A DNA stretch of 64,000 nucleotides from contig NZ_JAUQSZ010000002.1 of assembly GCF_030580995.1 (NCBI RefSeq), forward strand, positions 310,001 to 374,000, given 5' to 3'. The translations under genes and the position numbers were made by a program. Numbering within the stretch: the first letter of the stretch is position 1; every line of letters begins with the position of its first letter. Source of the DNA: Sphingomonas immobilis (GTDB lineage: Bacteria; Pseudomonadota; Alphaproteobacteria; Sphingomonadales; Sphingomonadaceae). Below the pieces are notes generated by a model, which ran no database searches, was not told the origin of the DNA, and was given only the letters and a program-made list of their open reading frames with translations. Below, piece after piece: positions 8,692-16,449 of the stretch.

Positions 8692-10638
8692 TCCGAATGC
8701 GCCGTGGATGAACCAGGCGAGGTCGCCGGTTTCGGGACGTTCGCCGTCGCCGCGGCGGAACAGCCAGAAGCGACGGCCGGCCTCGTCCTCGACGCGGAAA
8801 TAATCGCGCACACTCTGCGCCTCGCTCGTGCGCAGCCACCATTCGCCGAGGATGCGCTCGGGCCCGTCGGCGCGGATCACGCGGTGCGTTTCCCCGCGCC
8901 AGTCGAAGCGGCGCGGCGGCTGATCGGGCAGTTCGGCGATGACGTGATCCAGCAGTTCCGGGCGGCGCAGCAGGCGCGCGGGGCGCGGCCAGCGCGGGTG
9001 CCATGGATGGGGTGCCTCGGTGCGGCTGAGGCGGCGGACGTCGTCGGCCTTCAGGCGCTGGTCAGGGCGGGGCGGCGGATCGAGCGGCGGGGCGGGGGCA
9101 AGCGAGCGTTCGGGCACGTCGCTTTCGACCGGGCGCATCCGCCACAGCCGTTTCTCGCCGATGCGATTGGCGAGCGCATCGACCAAAGGTGCGATGTCGG
9201 TGGGTTTGTCTTCGAGCCGCTCCTCGAAAGGCTGCGCCCCGAGTGGATCGGCGCGGCGGACGTGCAGCGCCAGCGCGTCGATGCCGTAGCCGGGCGCGAT
9301 CTCCTCGATGCGACGCGTGATGAGGCGCAGCATGTGCGGCCCGTCGCGGCTCGGCCGGGCGAGACCGATCGTGAGCCGCTGCGGCACGCCGTCGATCCGG
9401 TCGGCGACGAGCTCGATCGCGCGCACGCCCTTGCCGGCATCGGCGAGCGCGGTGACGAGACGCGGCATGAGCTGCCCCAGCCAGTGTTCGATGGCCTCGG
9501 CAGTGGCGATCGGCTCGGCGAAGCGCTGAACGGCGGCGATCGGCTCGGCGGGCACGACGGGATCGAGCGGCTCGGCGACGCGGCCGCTCGCCTGATCGAG
9601 CCGTAGCGCAATCGCGCCGCCGAAGCGGCGGACGAGCGGCGCGCGCGGCATCGCCGCAAGCTGCCCCACGCTATCGACGCCGAGGTGGAGAAGCGCGTCG
9701 ACCGCCCTGGAATCGAGGCGCAGCGCGGCGAGCGGAAGCGGGGCGAGCGCGTCGATATGGGCGGCTGGGGCGACGATGGTCAGCGCGTCGCGTCCGTAAC
9801 GCGCCATAGCCCAGGCCGCGCCCGTCGTGTCGGCAACCGCGACGCGCGCGGTGAAGCCGAGCCGCGCCATCAGCCGCACGATCCGCCGCGCCATCCGTGC
9901 CTCGCCGCCGAACAGATGCGCGGTGCCGGTGACGTCGAGGAACAGCCCGTCGGGCCCGGAAAAGGCGACGATCGGTGCCCAGCGGCGCGCGGCGGTGATG
10001 GCGAGGCGGGTCAGATCGGTCTGGTCGCCTTCACGATCGGCCGGGCGGATGTCGAGCCCGGGGACGAGCGCGCGCGCCTGCGTGATGGGCATGGCGGGGA
10101 CAAGGCCGAGCGCCTGCGCGGCCGGGCATGCCGCGCCGATGATGAGGCGGCTGCCGTCCTTGAGGCTGGTGACGAAGGGTGGATATTCCTCCCCGGCACG
10201 GGGAGGGGGACCGTCCGCGTAGCGGATGGTGGAGGGGACATGCCGCGAGCGATCCGCTTGTGGCGTTTCCCCTCCACCACGCGCTGAAGAAGCGCGTGAT
10301 CCTTCTCCCCGTGCCCGGGAGGAATATGCTTCATCCGGCCGCATTGCGCGGAACGGGGGTTTGGCCGCCTCGTCGCGGCGGCCGATGTCGCGGTGCGGGG
10401 TCTGGCGGGGATCGGGCATCGCGGCACCCGATCCGTCCGTCCGTGCCCAGCGCGCACCCGGCCGCCAGCCGCCGCCGCGCGGCACAGAACAGGCGACCGC
10501 CTGTTCCGCCGCGGCCGCCTTCAACAGCGGATCGAGCGAAGCCTGTACCGTGTCAGGCTGCTTGGCGTTGGTCCGCTCCGCCCGACGCAATCTTTCGATT
10601 GGCCAGTCGGGCAGGTAGAGCGAGGCGACCCGTTTCAT
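8689..10638 (-). CDS. imuB: Mutasome protein ImuB (inactive Y-family polymerase homologue)
   Basis: ImuB links DnaE2 to the beta clamp in the SOS mutasome; family members lack the catalytic acidic residues of true Y-family polymerases. The start chosen is the ATG at 10638, giving MKRVASLYLPDWPIERLRR, the family N-terminus; 649 residues. Family features are the DinB-like FSGPDGLFLDVTGTAHLFGG region and a C-terminal FDWRGETHRV...DYFRVEDEAGRRFW domain. Residues about 100-154 (SSRARGEGSRAS to PPPRAGEEYPPF) do not look like ImuB. They are encoded by a palindromic repeat inserted in frame, which helps explain a length above the usual 500 or so. The gene overlaps imuA by 86 bases. Confidence 0.93.
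   Translation of the reverse strand: MKRVASLYLPDWPIERLRRAERTNAKQPDTVQASLDPLLKAAAAEQAVACSVPRGGGWRPGARWARTDGSGAAMPDPRQTPHRDIGRRDEAAKPPFRAMRPDEAYSSRARGEGSRASSARGGGETPQADRSRHVPSTIRYADGPPPRAGEEYPPFVTSLKDGSRLIIGAACPAAQALGLVPAMPITQARALVPGLDIRPADREGDQTDLTRLAITAARRWAPIVAFSGPDGLFLDVTGTAHLFGGEARMARRIVRLMARLGFTARVAVADTTGAAWAMARYGRDALTIVAPAAHIDALAPLPLAALRLDSRAVDALLHLGVDSVGQLAAMPRAPLVRRFGGAIALRLDQASGRVAEPLDPVVPAEPIAAVQRFAEPIATAEAIEHWLGQLMPRLVTALADAGKGVRAIELVADRIDGVPQRLTIGLARPSRDGPHMLRLITRRIEEIAPGYGIDALALHVRRADPLGAQPFEERLEDKPTDIAPLVDALANRIGEKRLWRMRPVESDVPERSLAPAPPLDPPPRPDQRLKADDVRRLSRTEAPHPWHPRWPRPARLLRRPELLDHVIAELPDQPPRRFDWRGETHRVIRADGPERILGEWWLRTSEAQSVRDYFRVEDEAGRRFWLFRRGDGERPETGDLAWFIHGAFG
10181..10337. 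repeat. Palindromic repeat inserted in frame in imuB
   Basis: Two imperfect inverted arms of about 70-80 bases flank a short loop. ATATTCCTCCCCGGCACGGG in the left arm pairs with the complement of CCCGTGCCCGGGAGGAATAT in the right, and both arms carry a GGTGGAGGGG box. The insert is a multiple of three in effect and leaves the imuB frame open. Confidence 0.85.
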
Positions 10639-11308
10639 CGCATGCCTCCAGGATGGTTTCAAAGGGTTCGCCGCCGCGCTGGCGCACCAGCGACACGTGC
10701 CAGCACGCCCGCCCCAGCGCGTCCTCGGCGAGATGGCCAGGCAGCGGCACCGACGGCGCGCTGCCGATGCGCCAGCGCGTGACGGCGGCGGAGGGCACGG
10801 CGAGCGGGTTTCTGTCTTCCCGCGCATGGCGTTTCTGGAGGAGCGCGATGGTGCGCCCGCCCTCGGCCGCAAGCTGCAGCCGCCGCGTGTTCGCCATCGC
10901 CGCGCGCTGCACCTCGCCGACGACGGCGCCCAGGCCCCGGTGGCGCAGGCCCTCCTCCATCAGCGCGAGCAGTTCGGCATCGTCGGCGGCCTCGGCATAG
11001 AGCAGCCGTTCGGGTGCCAGCCCCGCCTGATACAGTCCCGGCGCGAACAGATCGCGCCTACGCACCACCCATAAAACCGGCCCCCAGGCGCGCGCGGCGA
11101 TGCCCGCCATGAACAGGGTCGCGGCGGCATCGTCGCTGGCATCGGGTGTCGTGGCGGCGATCTCGTGCAGCGAATCGAGGCGCAGCCCGGTCGACGCCAG
11201 CCGCCCGTCGAGCGCGCCGACGCCGAAGGGCAGCACCGGGCGGCGCTTGAGCCCATCACCTTCGATGGCACGCAGGCTTTCGCGCAATTCTGCTATGCTG
11301 GCTGACAC
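10553..11308 (-). CDS. imuA: Mutasome protein ImuA (RecA/SulA-like)
   Basis: First gene of the imuA-imuB-dnaE2 cassette; ImuA is a RecA-fold accessory factor required for DnaE2-dependent induced mutagenesis. 251 residues from a GTG at 11308. Visible features are the N-terminal LPFGVGALDGRL turn, the SLHEIAA stretch (common in ImuA in place of a perfect Walker A) and the LYQAGLAPERLLYAEA core. The C-terminal 28 codons overlap imuB in another frame, indicating translational coupling. A perfect alphaproteobacterial SOS box lies 24 bases upstream of the start. Confidence 0.92.
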   Translation of the reverse strand: MSASIAELRESLRAIEGDGLKRRPVLPFGVGALDGRLASTGLRLDSLHEIAATTPDASDDAAATLFMAGIAARAWGPVLWVVRRRDLFAPGLYQAGLAPERLLYAEAADDAELLALMEEGLRHRGLGAVVGEVQRAAMANTRRLQLAAEGGRTIALLQKRHAREDRNPLAVPSAAVTRWRIGSAPSVPLPGHLAEDALGRACWHVSLVRQRGGEPFETILEACDETGRLALPARLANRKIASGGADQRQAA

Positions 11309-11331
11309 CGACTCGACTCGCTCAAATGTGT

Positions 11332-11346
11332 GTTCCTATTTTGTTC
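11332..11346 (-). promoter_or_regulatory. LexA (SOS) box upstream of imuA
   Basis: GTTCCTATTTTGTTC matches the alphaproteobacterial LexA consensus GTTC-N7-GTTC exactly. It sits 24 bases before the imuA start. It should repress the imuA-imuB-dnaE2 operon, and probably the RNA ligase gene downstream, until DNA damage. Confidence 0.92.
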
Positions 11347-11467
11347 TCAATTCCAGCAGAGTCAACCGCGCTTCAGACTCGCCATGACCGTTGAAATATA
11401 ATAACAACGGAGCATAAGATGATTTCGGGCGTTTCCATCAGCGACCCGGCGACCCTTTGGAGACGAG

Positions 11468-12754
11468 ATGGCTGACGAGCCGACCCGCACCAACCTGCCC
11501 CCGCTGTCGCTCTACGTGCCCGAGCCCAAGTTCCGGCCCGGCGACGCGGTCGATTTCACCAGCGTGCCGATCCCGCCCGCCGGCGAGACGCGGCGGCCCG
11601 ACACCGCCGACGCGGCGGGCGACTTCACCGATCTCGCCTATCAGCTCGTCCGCGTGCTCGACGAGGATCACGCGGCTGTCGGCCCGTGGAACCCACGCCT
11701 TTCACCTGATGTCCTGCGCAAGATGCTGCGCGCGATGGTCGAGGTGCGCGCCTTCGACGAGCGCATGTTCCGCGCGCAGCGGCAGGGCAAAACCAGCTTC
11801 TACATGAAATGCACCGGCGAGGAGGCGGTCTCCGTCGCCGCCGCCACCGCGCTCGCGTCCGACGATATGTGCTTCCCGTCGTACCGCCAGCAGGGCCTGC
11901 TGATCGCGCGCGGCTGGTCGATGGTCGACATGATGAACCAGATCTATTCGAACAAGGGCGACCGGCTGCAGGGCAAGCAGCTTCCCATCATGTATTCGGT
12001 GCGCGACGCGAGCTTCTTCTCGATCTCGGGCAATCTGACGACGCAATATCCGCAGGCCGTCGGCTGGGCGATGGCGAGCGCCGCCAAGGGCGACACGCGC
12101 ATCGCGGCGGCGTGGTGCGGCGAGGGATCGACGGCGGAGGGCGACTTCCACTCGGCCTGCACCTTCGCGAGCGTGTACCGCGCGCCGGTGATCTTCAACG
12201 TCGTCAACAACCAGTGGGCGATCTCGAGCTTCTCTGGCTTCGCGGGGGCGGAATCGACCACATTCGCGGCGCGGGCGATCGGTTACGGCATCGCCGGGCT
12301 GCGCGTCGACGGCAACGACGCGCTCGCCGTCTACGCCGCCACCGCCTGGGCGGCTGAGCGGGCGCGGACCAACCAGGGGCCGACGCTGATCGAGCATTTC
12401 ACCTACCGCGTCGAAGGCCATTCGACCTCGGACGACCCCGGCCAGTACCGCTCGGCGGGCGAGCCGAGCGCGTGGCCGCTCGGCGATCCGGTCGCGCGGC
12501 TGAAGGCGCACCTCATCGCGATCGGCGAATGGGACGAGGAGCGCCATGCGGCGCAGGACAAGGACGTGGCGGAAGGCGTGAAGCGCGCGCAGAAGGAGGC
12601 CGAGGCCAACGGCATCCTCGGCCACGGCCTGCACCAGCCGCTCGACACGTTGTTCGACGGCGTGTTCGAGGAGATGCCGTGGCATTTGCGCGAACAGCAG
12701 GCGCAGATGATCGCGGAAGAGACGGCAAGCGGCCGTCCGTGGGCGCGCAAGTGA
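11468..12754 (+). CDS. bkdA1: Branched-chain 2-oxoacid dehydrogenase E1 component, alpha subunit
   Basis: E1-alpha binds thiamine diphosphate and, with E1-beta, decarboxylates the 2-oxo acids of valine, leucine and isoleucine and transfers the acyl group to E2. 428 residues, ATG at 11468 after GGAGACGAG. The long N-terminal extension (PPLSLYVPEPKFRPGD) is characteristic of the branched-chain rather than the pyruvate enzyme. The ThDP motif runs from GEGSTAEGD (residues 218-226) to VVNNQWAI. The phosphorylation-loop region YRVEGHSTSDDPGQYR is also present. First of three consecutive genes encoding the complex. Confidence 0.95.
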   Translation: MADEPTRTNLPPLSLYVPEPKFRPGDAVDFTSVPIPPAGETRRPDTADAAGDFTDLAYQLVRVLDEDHAAVGPWNPRLSPDVLRKMLRAMVEVRAFDERMFRAQRQGKTSFYMKCTGEEAVSVAAATALASDDMCFPSYRQQGLLIARGWSMVDMMNQIYSNKGDRLQGKQLPIMYSVRDASFFSISGNLTTQYPQAVGWAMASAAKGDTRIAAAWCGEGSTAEGDFHSACTFASVYRAPVIFNVVNNQWAISSFSGFAGAESTTFAARAIGYGIAGLRVDGNDALAVYAATAWAAERARTNQGPTLIEHFTYRVEGHSTSDDPGQYRSAGEPSAWPLGDPVARLKAHLIAIGEWDEERHAAQDKDVAEGVKRAQKEAEANGILGHGLHQPLDTLFDGVFEEMPWHLREQQAQMIAEETASGRPWARK

Positions 12755-12898
12755 TGGGCGGCCTTATTCGCGGCGTAGCCGCTTTCACTCTTTCTCTCCG
12801 CGTCTCCGCGCCTCCGCGTGAGACATTCTTCTTTTTGTTCACGCGGAGGCGCGGAGACGCGGAGAAGAAGAGATTTGAAGCCGCTGGCGCGGCGGGGG
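12755..12898. repeat. Class D palindromic repeat, copy 2 (bkdA1-bkdA2 junction)
   Basis: It starts at the base after the bkdA1 stop and runs almost to the bkdA2 start. Arms based on CCGCGTCTCCGCGCCTCCGCG and its complement surround an AT-rich loop. About 68 bases of the first arm match copy 1 at the imuB-dnaE2 junction, in the same orientation relative to transcription. Confidence 0.85.
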
Positions 12899-12905
12899 TC
12901 GCGGC

Positions 12906-13931
12906 ATGACCGAACCCACCACCCGCATGAACATGATCCAGGCGATCAACTCCGCGATGGACGTGATGATGGAGCGCGATCCCGACGTCGTCGTGATGGG
13001 CGAGGACGTCGGCTATTTCGGCGGCGTGTTCCGCGCGACGGCGGGGCTCCAGTCGAAATACGGCAAGCGCCGCGTGTTCGACACGCCGATCACCGAATGC
13101 GGCATCATCGGCGTCGCGGTGGGCATGGGGGCGTACGGCCTGCGTCCGGTGCCGGAGATCCAGTTCGCCGACTACATCTACCCCGCGCTCGACCAGCTCG
13201 TCAGCGAGGCGGCGCGGCTGCGCTATCGTTCGGCGGGGGAGTTCATCGCGCCGATGACGGTGCGCTCGCCCTTCGGCGGCGGCATCTTCGGCGGGCAGAC
13301 GCATTCGCAGTCGCCGGAGGGCATCTTCACCCATGTCTCGGGCGTGAAGACGGTGATCCCCTCGACGCCCTATGACGCCAAGGGCCTGCTGATCGCGGCG
13401 ATTGAGGATAATGATCCGACGATCTTCTTCGAGCCCAAGCGCATCTACAACGGCCCGTTCGACGGCCATTGGGACCGCCCGACGCAGAACTGGTCGCAGC
13501 ATCCGGCGGGCGACGTGCCGACGGGCTATTACAAGATCGAGCTCGGCAAGGCGCAGATCGTGCGGCCGGGCGAGGCGTTGACGGTGCTGGTCTACGGCAC
13601 GATGGTGCATGTCGGCCTGGCGGCGATCGAGGAGGCCGGGATCGACGCCGAAGTGATCGACCTGCGCACGCTCGTGCCGCTCGATATCGCGACGATCGAG
13701 GCCTCGGTGAAGAAAACCGGGCGCTGCATGATCATCCACGAGGCGACGCGCACATCGGGCTTCGGCGCGGAGCTGTCGGCGCTGGTGCAGGAGCGCTGCT
13801 TCTACCATCTCGAGGCGCCGATCGAGCGCGTGACGGGCTTCGACACGCCCTATCCGCACAGCCTCGAATGGGCGTATTTTCCGGGCCCCGTGCGCATCGC
13901 CGAGGCGCTCAAGAAAGTGATGAGGGACTGA
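12906..13931 (+). CDS. bkdA2: Branched-chain 2-oxoacid dehydrogenase E1 component, beta subunit
   Basis: Transketolase-fold partner of E1-alpha. 341 residues, ATG at 12906 after a GGCGGGGG tract. Conserved E1-beta features are the N-terminal NMIQAINSAMDVMMERDPDV, the ThDP-facing MGEDVGYFGGVFRAT (about residues 31-45), FADYIYPALDQLVSEAA, and the C-terminal PHSLEWAYFP closing segment. It is separated from E1-alpha by the palindromic repeat at 12755-12898 and followed within 5 bases by the E2 gene, so the three are probably one transcript. Confidence 0.95.
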   Translation: MTEPTTRMNMIQAINSAMDVMMERDPDVVVMGEDVGYFGGVFRATAGLQSKYGKRRVFDTPITECGIIGVAVGMGAYGLRPVPEIQFADYIYPALDQLVSEAARLRYRSAGEFIAPMTVRSPFGGGIFGGQTHSQSPEGIFTHVSGVKTVIPSTPYDAKGLLIAAIEDNDPTIFFEPKRIYNGPFDGHWDRPTQNWSQHPAGDVPTGYYKIELGKAQIVRPGEALTVLVYGTMVHVGLAAIEEAGIDAEVIDLRTLVPLDIATIEASVKKTGRCMIIHEATRTSGFGAELSALVQERCFYHLEAPIERVTGFDTPYPHSLEWAYFPGPVRIAEALKKVMRD

Positions 13932-13936
13932 TTCCG

Positions 13937-15247
13937 ATGGCGCGCTTCACCTTCAAGCTGCCGGATATCGGCGAAGGCATTTCCGAGGCCGAGATCGTCG
14001 CTTGGCACGTGCGCGTGGGTGACCGCGTGGAGGAGGACCAGCAGGTCGCCGACATGATGACCGACAAGGCGACCGTCGAGATGGAATCGCCGGTGTCGGG
14101 CGTGGTGGTCGAACTGGCGGGCGAGGTCGGCGATCAGGTGTCGATCGGCGCGGCGCTGATCGTGGTCGAGACCGATGCCGATACGGCGGCGGCGCCGGAG
14201 GTGATCGAGGAACAGGTCGCGGCGGAGACGCCGGGGGTCGAGGAAGCGGAGCCGGCGAAGGCCGAGGCGGAAAAGTCCTCTCCCCGCTTGCGGGGAGAGG
14301 ATTTAGGAGAGGGGCAGCCTCAGAGCGCAGCGCCCGCGACTGCCCCTCTCCCCGGCCCTCTCCCCGCAAGCGGGGAGAGGGAGCAGAAAGTCCTCGCCTC
14401 CCCCGCCGTGCGGGAGCGGGCGCGCGATCTCGGTATCGATCTTGCGCAGGTGAAGCCCGCCGAGGGCGATCGCGTCCGTCATGCCGATCTCGACGCATAT
14501 CTGCGCTATGGTTCCGGCCAGGGCTATCACGCCCCGCACGCCAGTCGCGCGCGCGCCGACGAGCCGATCAAGGTCATCGGCATGCGCCGCCGCATCGCCG
14601 AGAACATGGCCGCATCGAAGCGGGCGATCCCGCACTTCACCTATGTCGATGAGATCGACGTGACCGCGCTGGAGGATGTCCGCGCCGATCTCAACGCCAA
14701 TCGCGGCGACCGGCCCAAGCTCACCTTCCTGCCGCTGTTCATCGCCGCCGTCTGCAAGGCGGTGCCCGATTTCCCGATGATCAACGCGCGCTACGACGAC
14801 GAGGCGGGCGTGGTGACGCGCCACGGCAGCGTGCATCTCGGCATGGCGACGCAGACCGATGCCGGGCTGATGGTGCCGGTGATCCGCGACGCGCAGGACA
14901 GGAACGTCTGGCAGCTCGCGAGCGAGATCGCGCGCCTCGCCGACGCCGCGCGCACCGGCAAGGCGAAATCGGAGGAATTGTCGGGATCGACGCTGACCGT
15001 CACGTCGTTGGGCCCGCTCGGCGGGATCGCGACGACGCCGGTCATCAACCGGCCCGAGGTCGCGATCATCGGGCCCAACAAGATCGTCGAGCGGCCGGTG
15101 TTTCAGGGCGACGAGATCGTGCGTGCGAAGCTGATGAACCTGTCGATCAGCTGCGACCACCGCGTCGTAGACGGCTGGGACGCGGCGAGCTTCGTGCAGT
15201 TGCTCAAGAAGTATCTCGAGACGCCCGTTCTTCTATTTGCGGAATAG
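13937..15247 (+). CDS. bkdB: Branched-chain 2-oxoacid dehydrogenase E2 (dihydrolipoyl acyltransferase)
   Basis: E2 is the core of the complex and transfers the acyl group from its lipoyl arm to CoA. 436 residues from the ATG at 13937. The lipoyl domain covers residues 1-76, with the lipoylated Lys44 in MTDKATVEM. A peripheral subunit-binding domain follows at about 153-190 (SPAVRERARDLGIDL). The catalytic domain ends with SCDHRVVDGWDAA (His about 408). The linker at about residues 113-151 is encoded by an inserted palindromic repeat and reads SSPRLRGEDLGEG...PLPASGERE. No E3 (lipoamide dehydrogenase) gene follows, so E3 must come from elsewhere. Confidence 0.95.
   Translation: MARFTFKLPDIGEGISEAEIVAWHVRVGDRVEEDQQVADMMTDKATVEMESPVSGVVVELAGEVGDQVSIGAALIVVETDADTAAAPEVIEEQVAAETPGVEEAEPAKAEAEKSSPRLRGEDLGEGQPQSAAPATAPLPGPLPASGEREQKVLASPAVRERARDLGIDLAQVKPAEGDRVRHADLDAYLRYGSGQGYHAPHASRARADEPIKVIGMRRRIAENMAASKRAIPHFTYVDEIDVTALEDVRADLNANRGDRPKLTFLPLFIAAVCKAVPDFPMINARYDDEAGVVTRHGSVHLGMATQTDAGLMVPVIRDAQDRNVWQLASEIARLADAARTGKAKSEELSGSTLTVTSLGPLGGIATTPVINRPEVAIIGPNKIVERPVFQGDEIVRAKLMNLSISCDHRVVDGWDAASFVQLLKKYLETPVLLFAE
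14277..14381. repeat. Palindromic repeat inserted in frame in the E2 linker
   Basis: Two perfect hairpins at the ends (CCTCTCCCCGC/GCGGGGAGAGG and CCCTCTCCCCGC/GCGGGGAGAGGG) are joined by GC-rich sequence. The whole unit lies in the flexible linker between the lipoyl and subunit-binding domains and keeps the frame open. Confidence 0.87.
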
Positions 15248-15262
15248 ACCTGACCGCTCTCT

Positions 15263-15343
15263 CCGTTCGTCCTGAGCTTGTCGAAGGGCGTGTCACAAGC
15301 GTTGCGCCTGGTTCACGTGCTTCGACAGGCTCAGCACGAACGG
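15263..15343. repeat. Class A palindromic repeat (REP-like)
   Basis: Arms CCGTTCGTCCTGAGCTTGTC and the facing GACAGGCTCAGCACGAACGG around a loop of about 40 bases. It lies between the convergent ends of the E2 gene and the small membrane protein gene. Confidence 0.87.
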
Positions 15344-15349
15344 GAAGTT

Positions 15350-15496
15350 CTATACCGAGCGACGACCCGTGATGAGCTGGAACACCACCACCACGACGGC
15401 AATCACCAGCAAGAGGTGAATGAGCCCGCCGCCGATATGCACGGCGAAGCCGAGCAGCCACAGTACGACGAGCACGACCGCGATTGTGTACAGCAT
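15350..15496 (-). CDS. Small hydrophobic protein of the lmo0937/DUF5670 type, 48 aa
   Basis: The ATG at 15496 follows AAAGAGGATCCTGAAG, and the 48 codons encode MLYTIAVVLVVLWLLGF, then a glycine turn (IGGGLIH), then LLLVIAVVVVVF and a polar ITGRRSV end. This two-helix hairpin with a glycine turn and a basic tail is the pattern of the lmo0937 family, small inner-membrane proteins of unknown function that are often stress-associated. It is too short for many gene callers. It ends next to a class A repeat. Confidence 0.8.
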   Translation of the reverse strand: MLYTIAVVLVVLWLLGFAVHIGGGLIHLLLVIAVVVVVFQLITGRRSV

Positions 15497-15604
15497 CTTC
15501 AGGATCCTCTTTGTTTCTGAAGCGTGACAACGTCTCGCGCGGCCAGCGTGTTCCGGCGGATTCGTTAAACCGATCGGTTGACTGATCGGGCGATGCTCGA
15601 TATC

Positions 15605-15620
15605 TCAACCATATGGTTGA
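15605..15620. promoter_or_regulatory. Perfect 16-bp palindrome over the ArsR start codon, probable autoregulatory operator
   Basis: TCAACCATATGGTTGA is a perfect inverted repeat whose centre contains the ATG (15613) of the ArsR gene. A half-site-like GATCGGTTGA lies about 35 bases upstream. ArsR proteins bind such palindromes, so repression of the arsR-SRPBCC pair from this position is likely. Confidence 0.7.
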
Positions 15621-15933
15621 ACGACTCGATGCCACCTTCGCTGCGCTGGCCGATCCGACGCGGCGCGCGATGCTTGCCGCACTCCAATCGGGCGAGCGCA
15701 GCATCGGCGATCTCGCCGCGCCGCACGCGATGAGCTTCGCGGGCGCGGCCAAGCATGTCGGCGTGCTCGAACGCGCCGGGCTGATCGAACGCCGCAAGGC
15801 CGGGCGGCAACAGCTCTGCCGCCTGCGCGCGGCACCCTTGCGCGAAGCCGACGACTGGCTGCGGCAATGGAGCGCCTTCTGGACCACCAGCCTCGACCGG
15901 CTCGAGGCGATCATCGCGGAGGACACGCCATGA
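15613..15933 (+). CDS. ArsR-family transcriptional regulator
   Basis: 106 residues with the compact winged-helix layout: FAALADPTRRAMLAAL (helices 1-2), RSIGDLAAPHAMSFAGAAKHVGVLERAGLIERRKAGRQ (recognition helix and wing). There is no Cys metal site, so it is of the SdpR-like, non-metal type that is commonly paired with an SRPBCC/AHSA1 protein, as here. The start codon lies inside a perfect palindrome. The stop overlaps the start of the next gene (ATGA), so the two are translationally coupled. Confidence 0.92.
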   Translation: MVERLDATFAALADPTRRAMLAALQSGERSIGDLAAPHAMSFAGAAKHVGVLERAGLIERRKAGRQQLCRLRAAPLREADDWLRQWSAFWTTSLDRLEAIIAEDTP

Positions 15934-16448
15934 CCCTGACGCAAACCGCCCCCGACACGATCCGTGTCGAACGCCTGATCGACGCGCCGCCCGAGACGGT
16001 GTGGGCTTATCTGGTCGAGGACGAGAAGCGTGGCCGCTGGTTCGCCGCCGGGCCGCTGGAGCCGCGCGTCGGCGGTGCGCTGACCTTCACCTTCGATCAC
16101 GACAATCTCTCGGCCAACCCGGTCGCCTATCCCGAGAAATATGCCGCCAGCAAAGGCTTCGTCTCGCACGGCACCGTCACCGCCTTCGATCCGCCGCGCC
16201 TGCTGGCGTTCGAGGGCGGGACGGGCAGCGGCGAGGCGCGCTTCGAGCTGACGCCCGAGGAGGGCAAGACGCGCCTCGTCATCATCCATTCGGGGCTGCT
16301 CACGCGCGGCGACCGGACGGGTACGGCGGCGGGCTGGATCTCGCATCTCGACGCGCTGGCGGCGGTGCTCGCGGGTGGGCAGCTTCCCGATTTCTGGGCG
16401 GCGCATGCTAAGAGCGAAGCGGCGGCGGAAGCGGCGTTGCCGGAATAG
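15930..16448 (+). CDS. SRPBCC (AHSA1-like) family protein
   Basis: 172 residues from the ATG at 15930, overlapping the ArsR stop. The Bet v1-like helix-grip fold is indicated by RVERLIDAPPETVWAYLVEDEKRGRWFAAG, GGALTFTFDH and a long C-terminal helix (GWISHLDALAAVLAG). Members bind hydrophobic ligands; the ligand here is unknown. Pairing with an ArsR repressor suggests its level is set by a small molecule or stress signal that releases the repressor. Confidence 0.9.
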   Translation: MTLTQTAPDTIRVERLIDAPPETVWAYLVEDEKRGRWFAAGPLEPRVGGALTFTFDHDNLSANPVAYPEKYAASKGFVSHGTVTAFDPPRLLAFEGGTGSGEARFELTPEEGKTRLVIIHSGLLTRGDRTGTAAGWISHLDALAAVLAGGQLPDFWAAHAKSEAAAEAALPE

Positions 16449-16449
16449 C

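Noticed and set aside
11419..11475. Possible 18-codon leader peptide before bkdA1
   Set aside because: It ends just inside the bkdA1 start and has no runs of regulatory amino acids; it is not distinguishable from chance.
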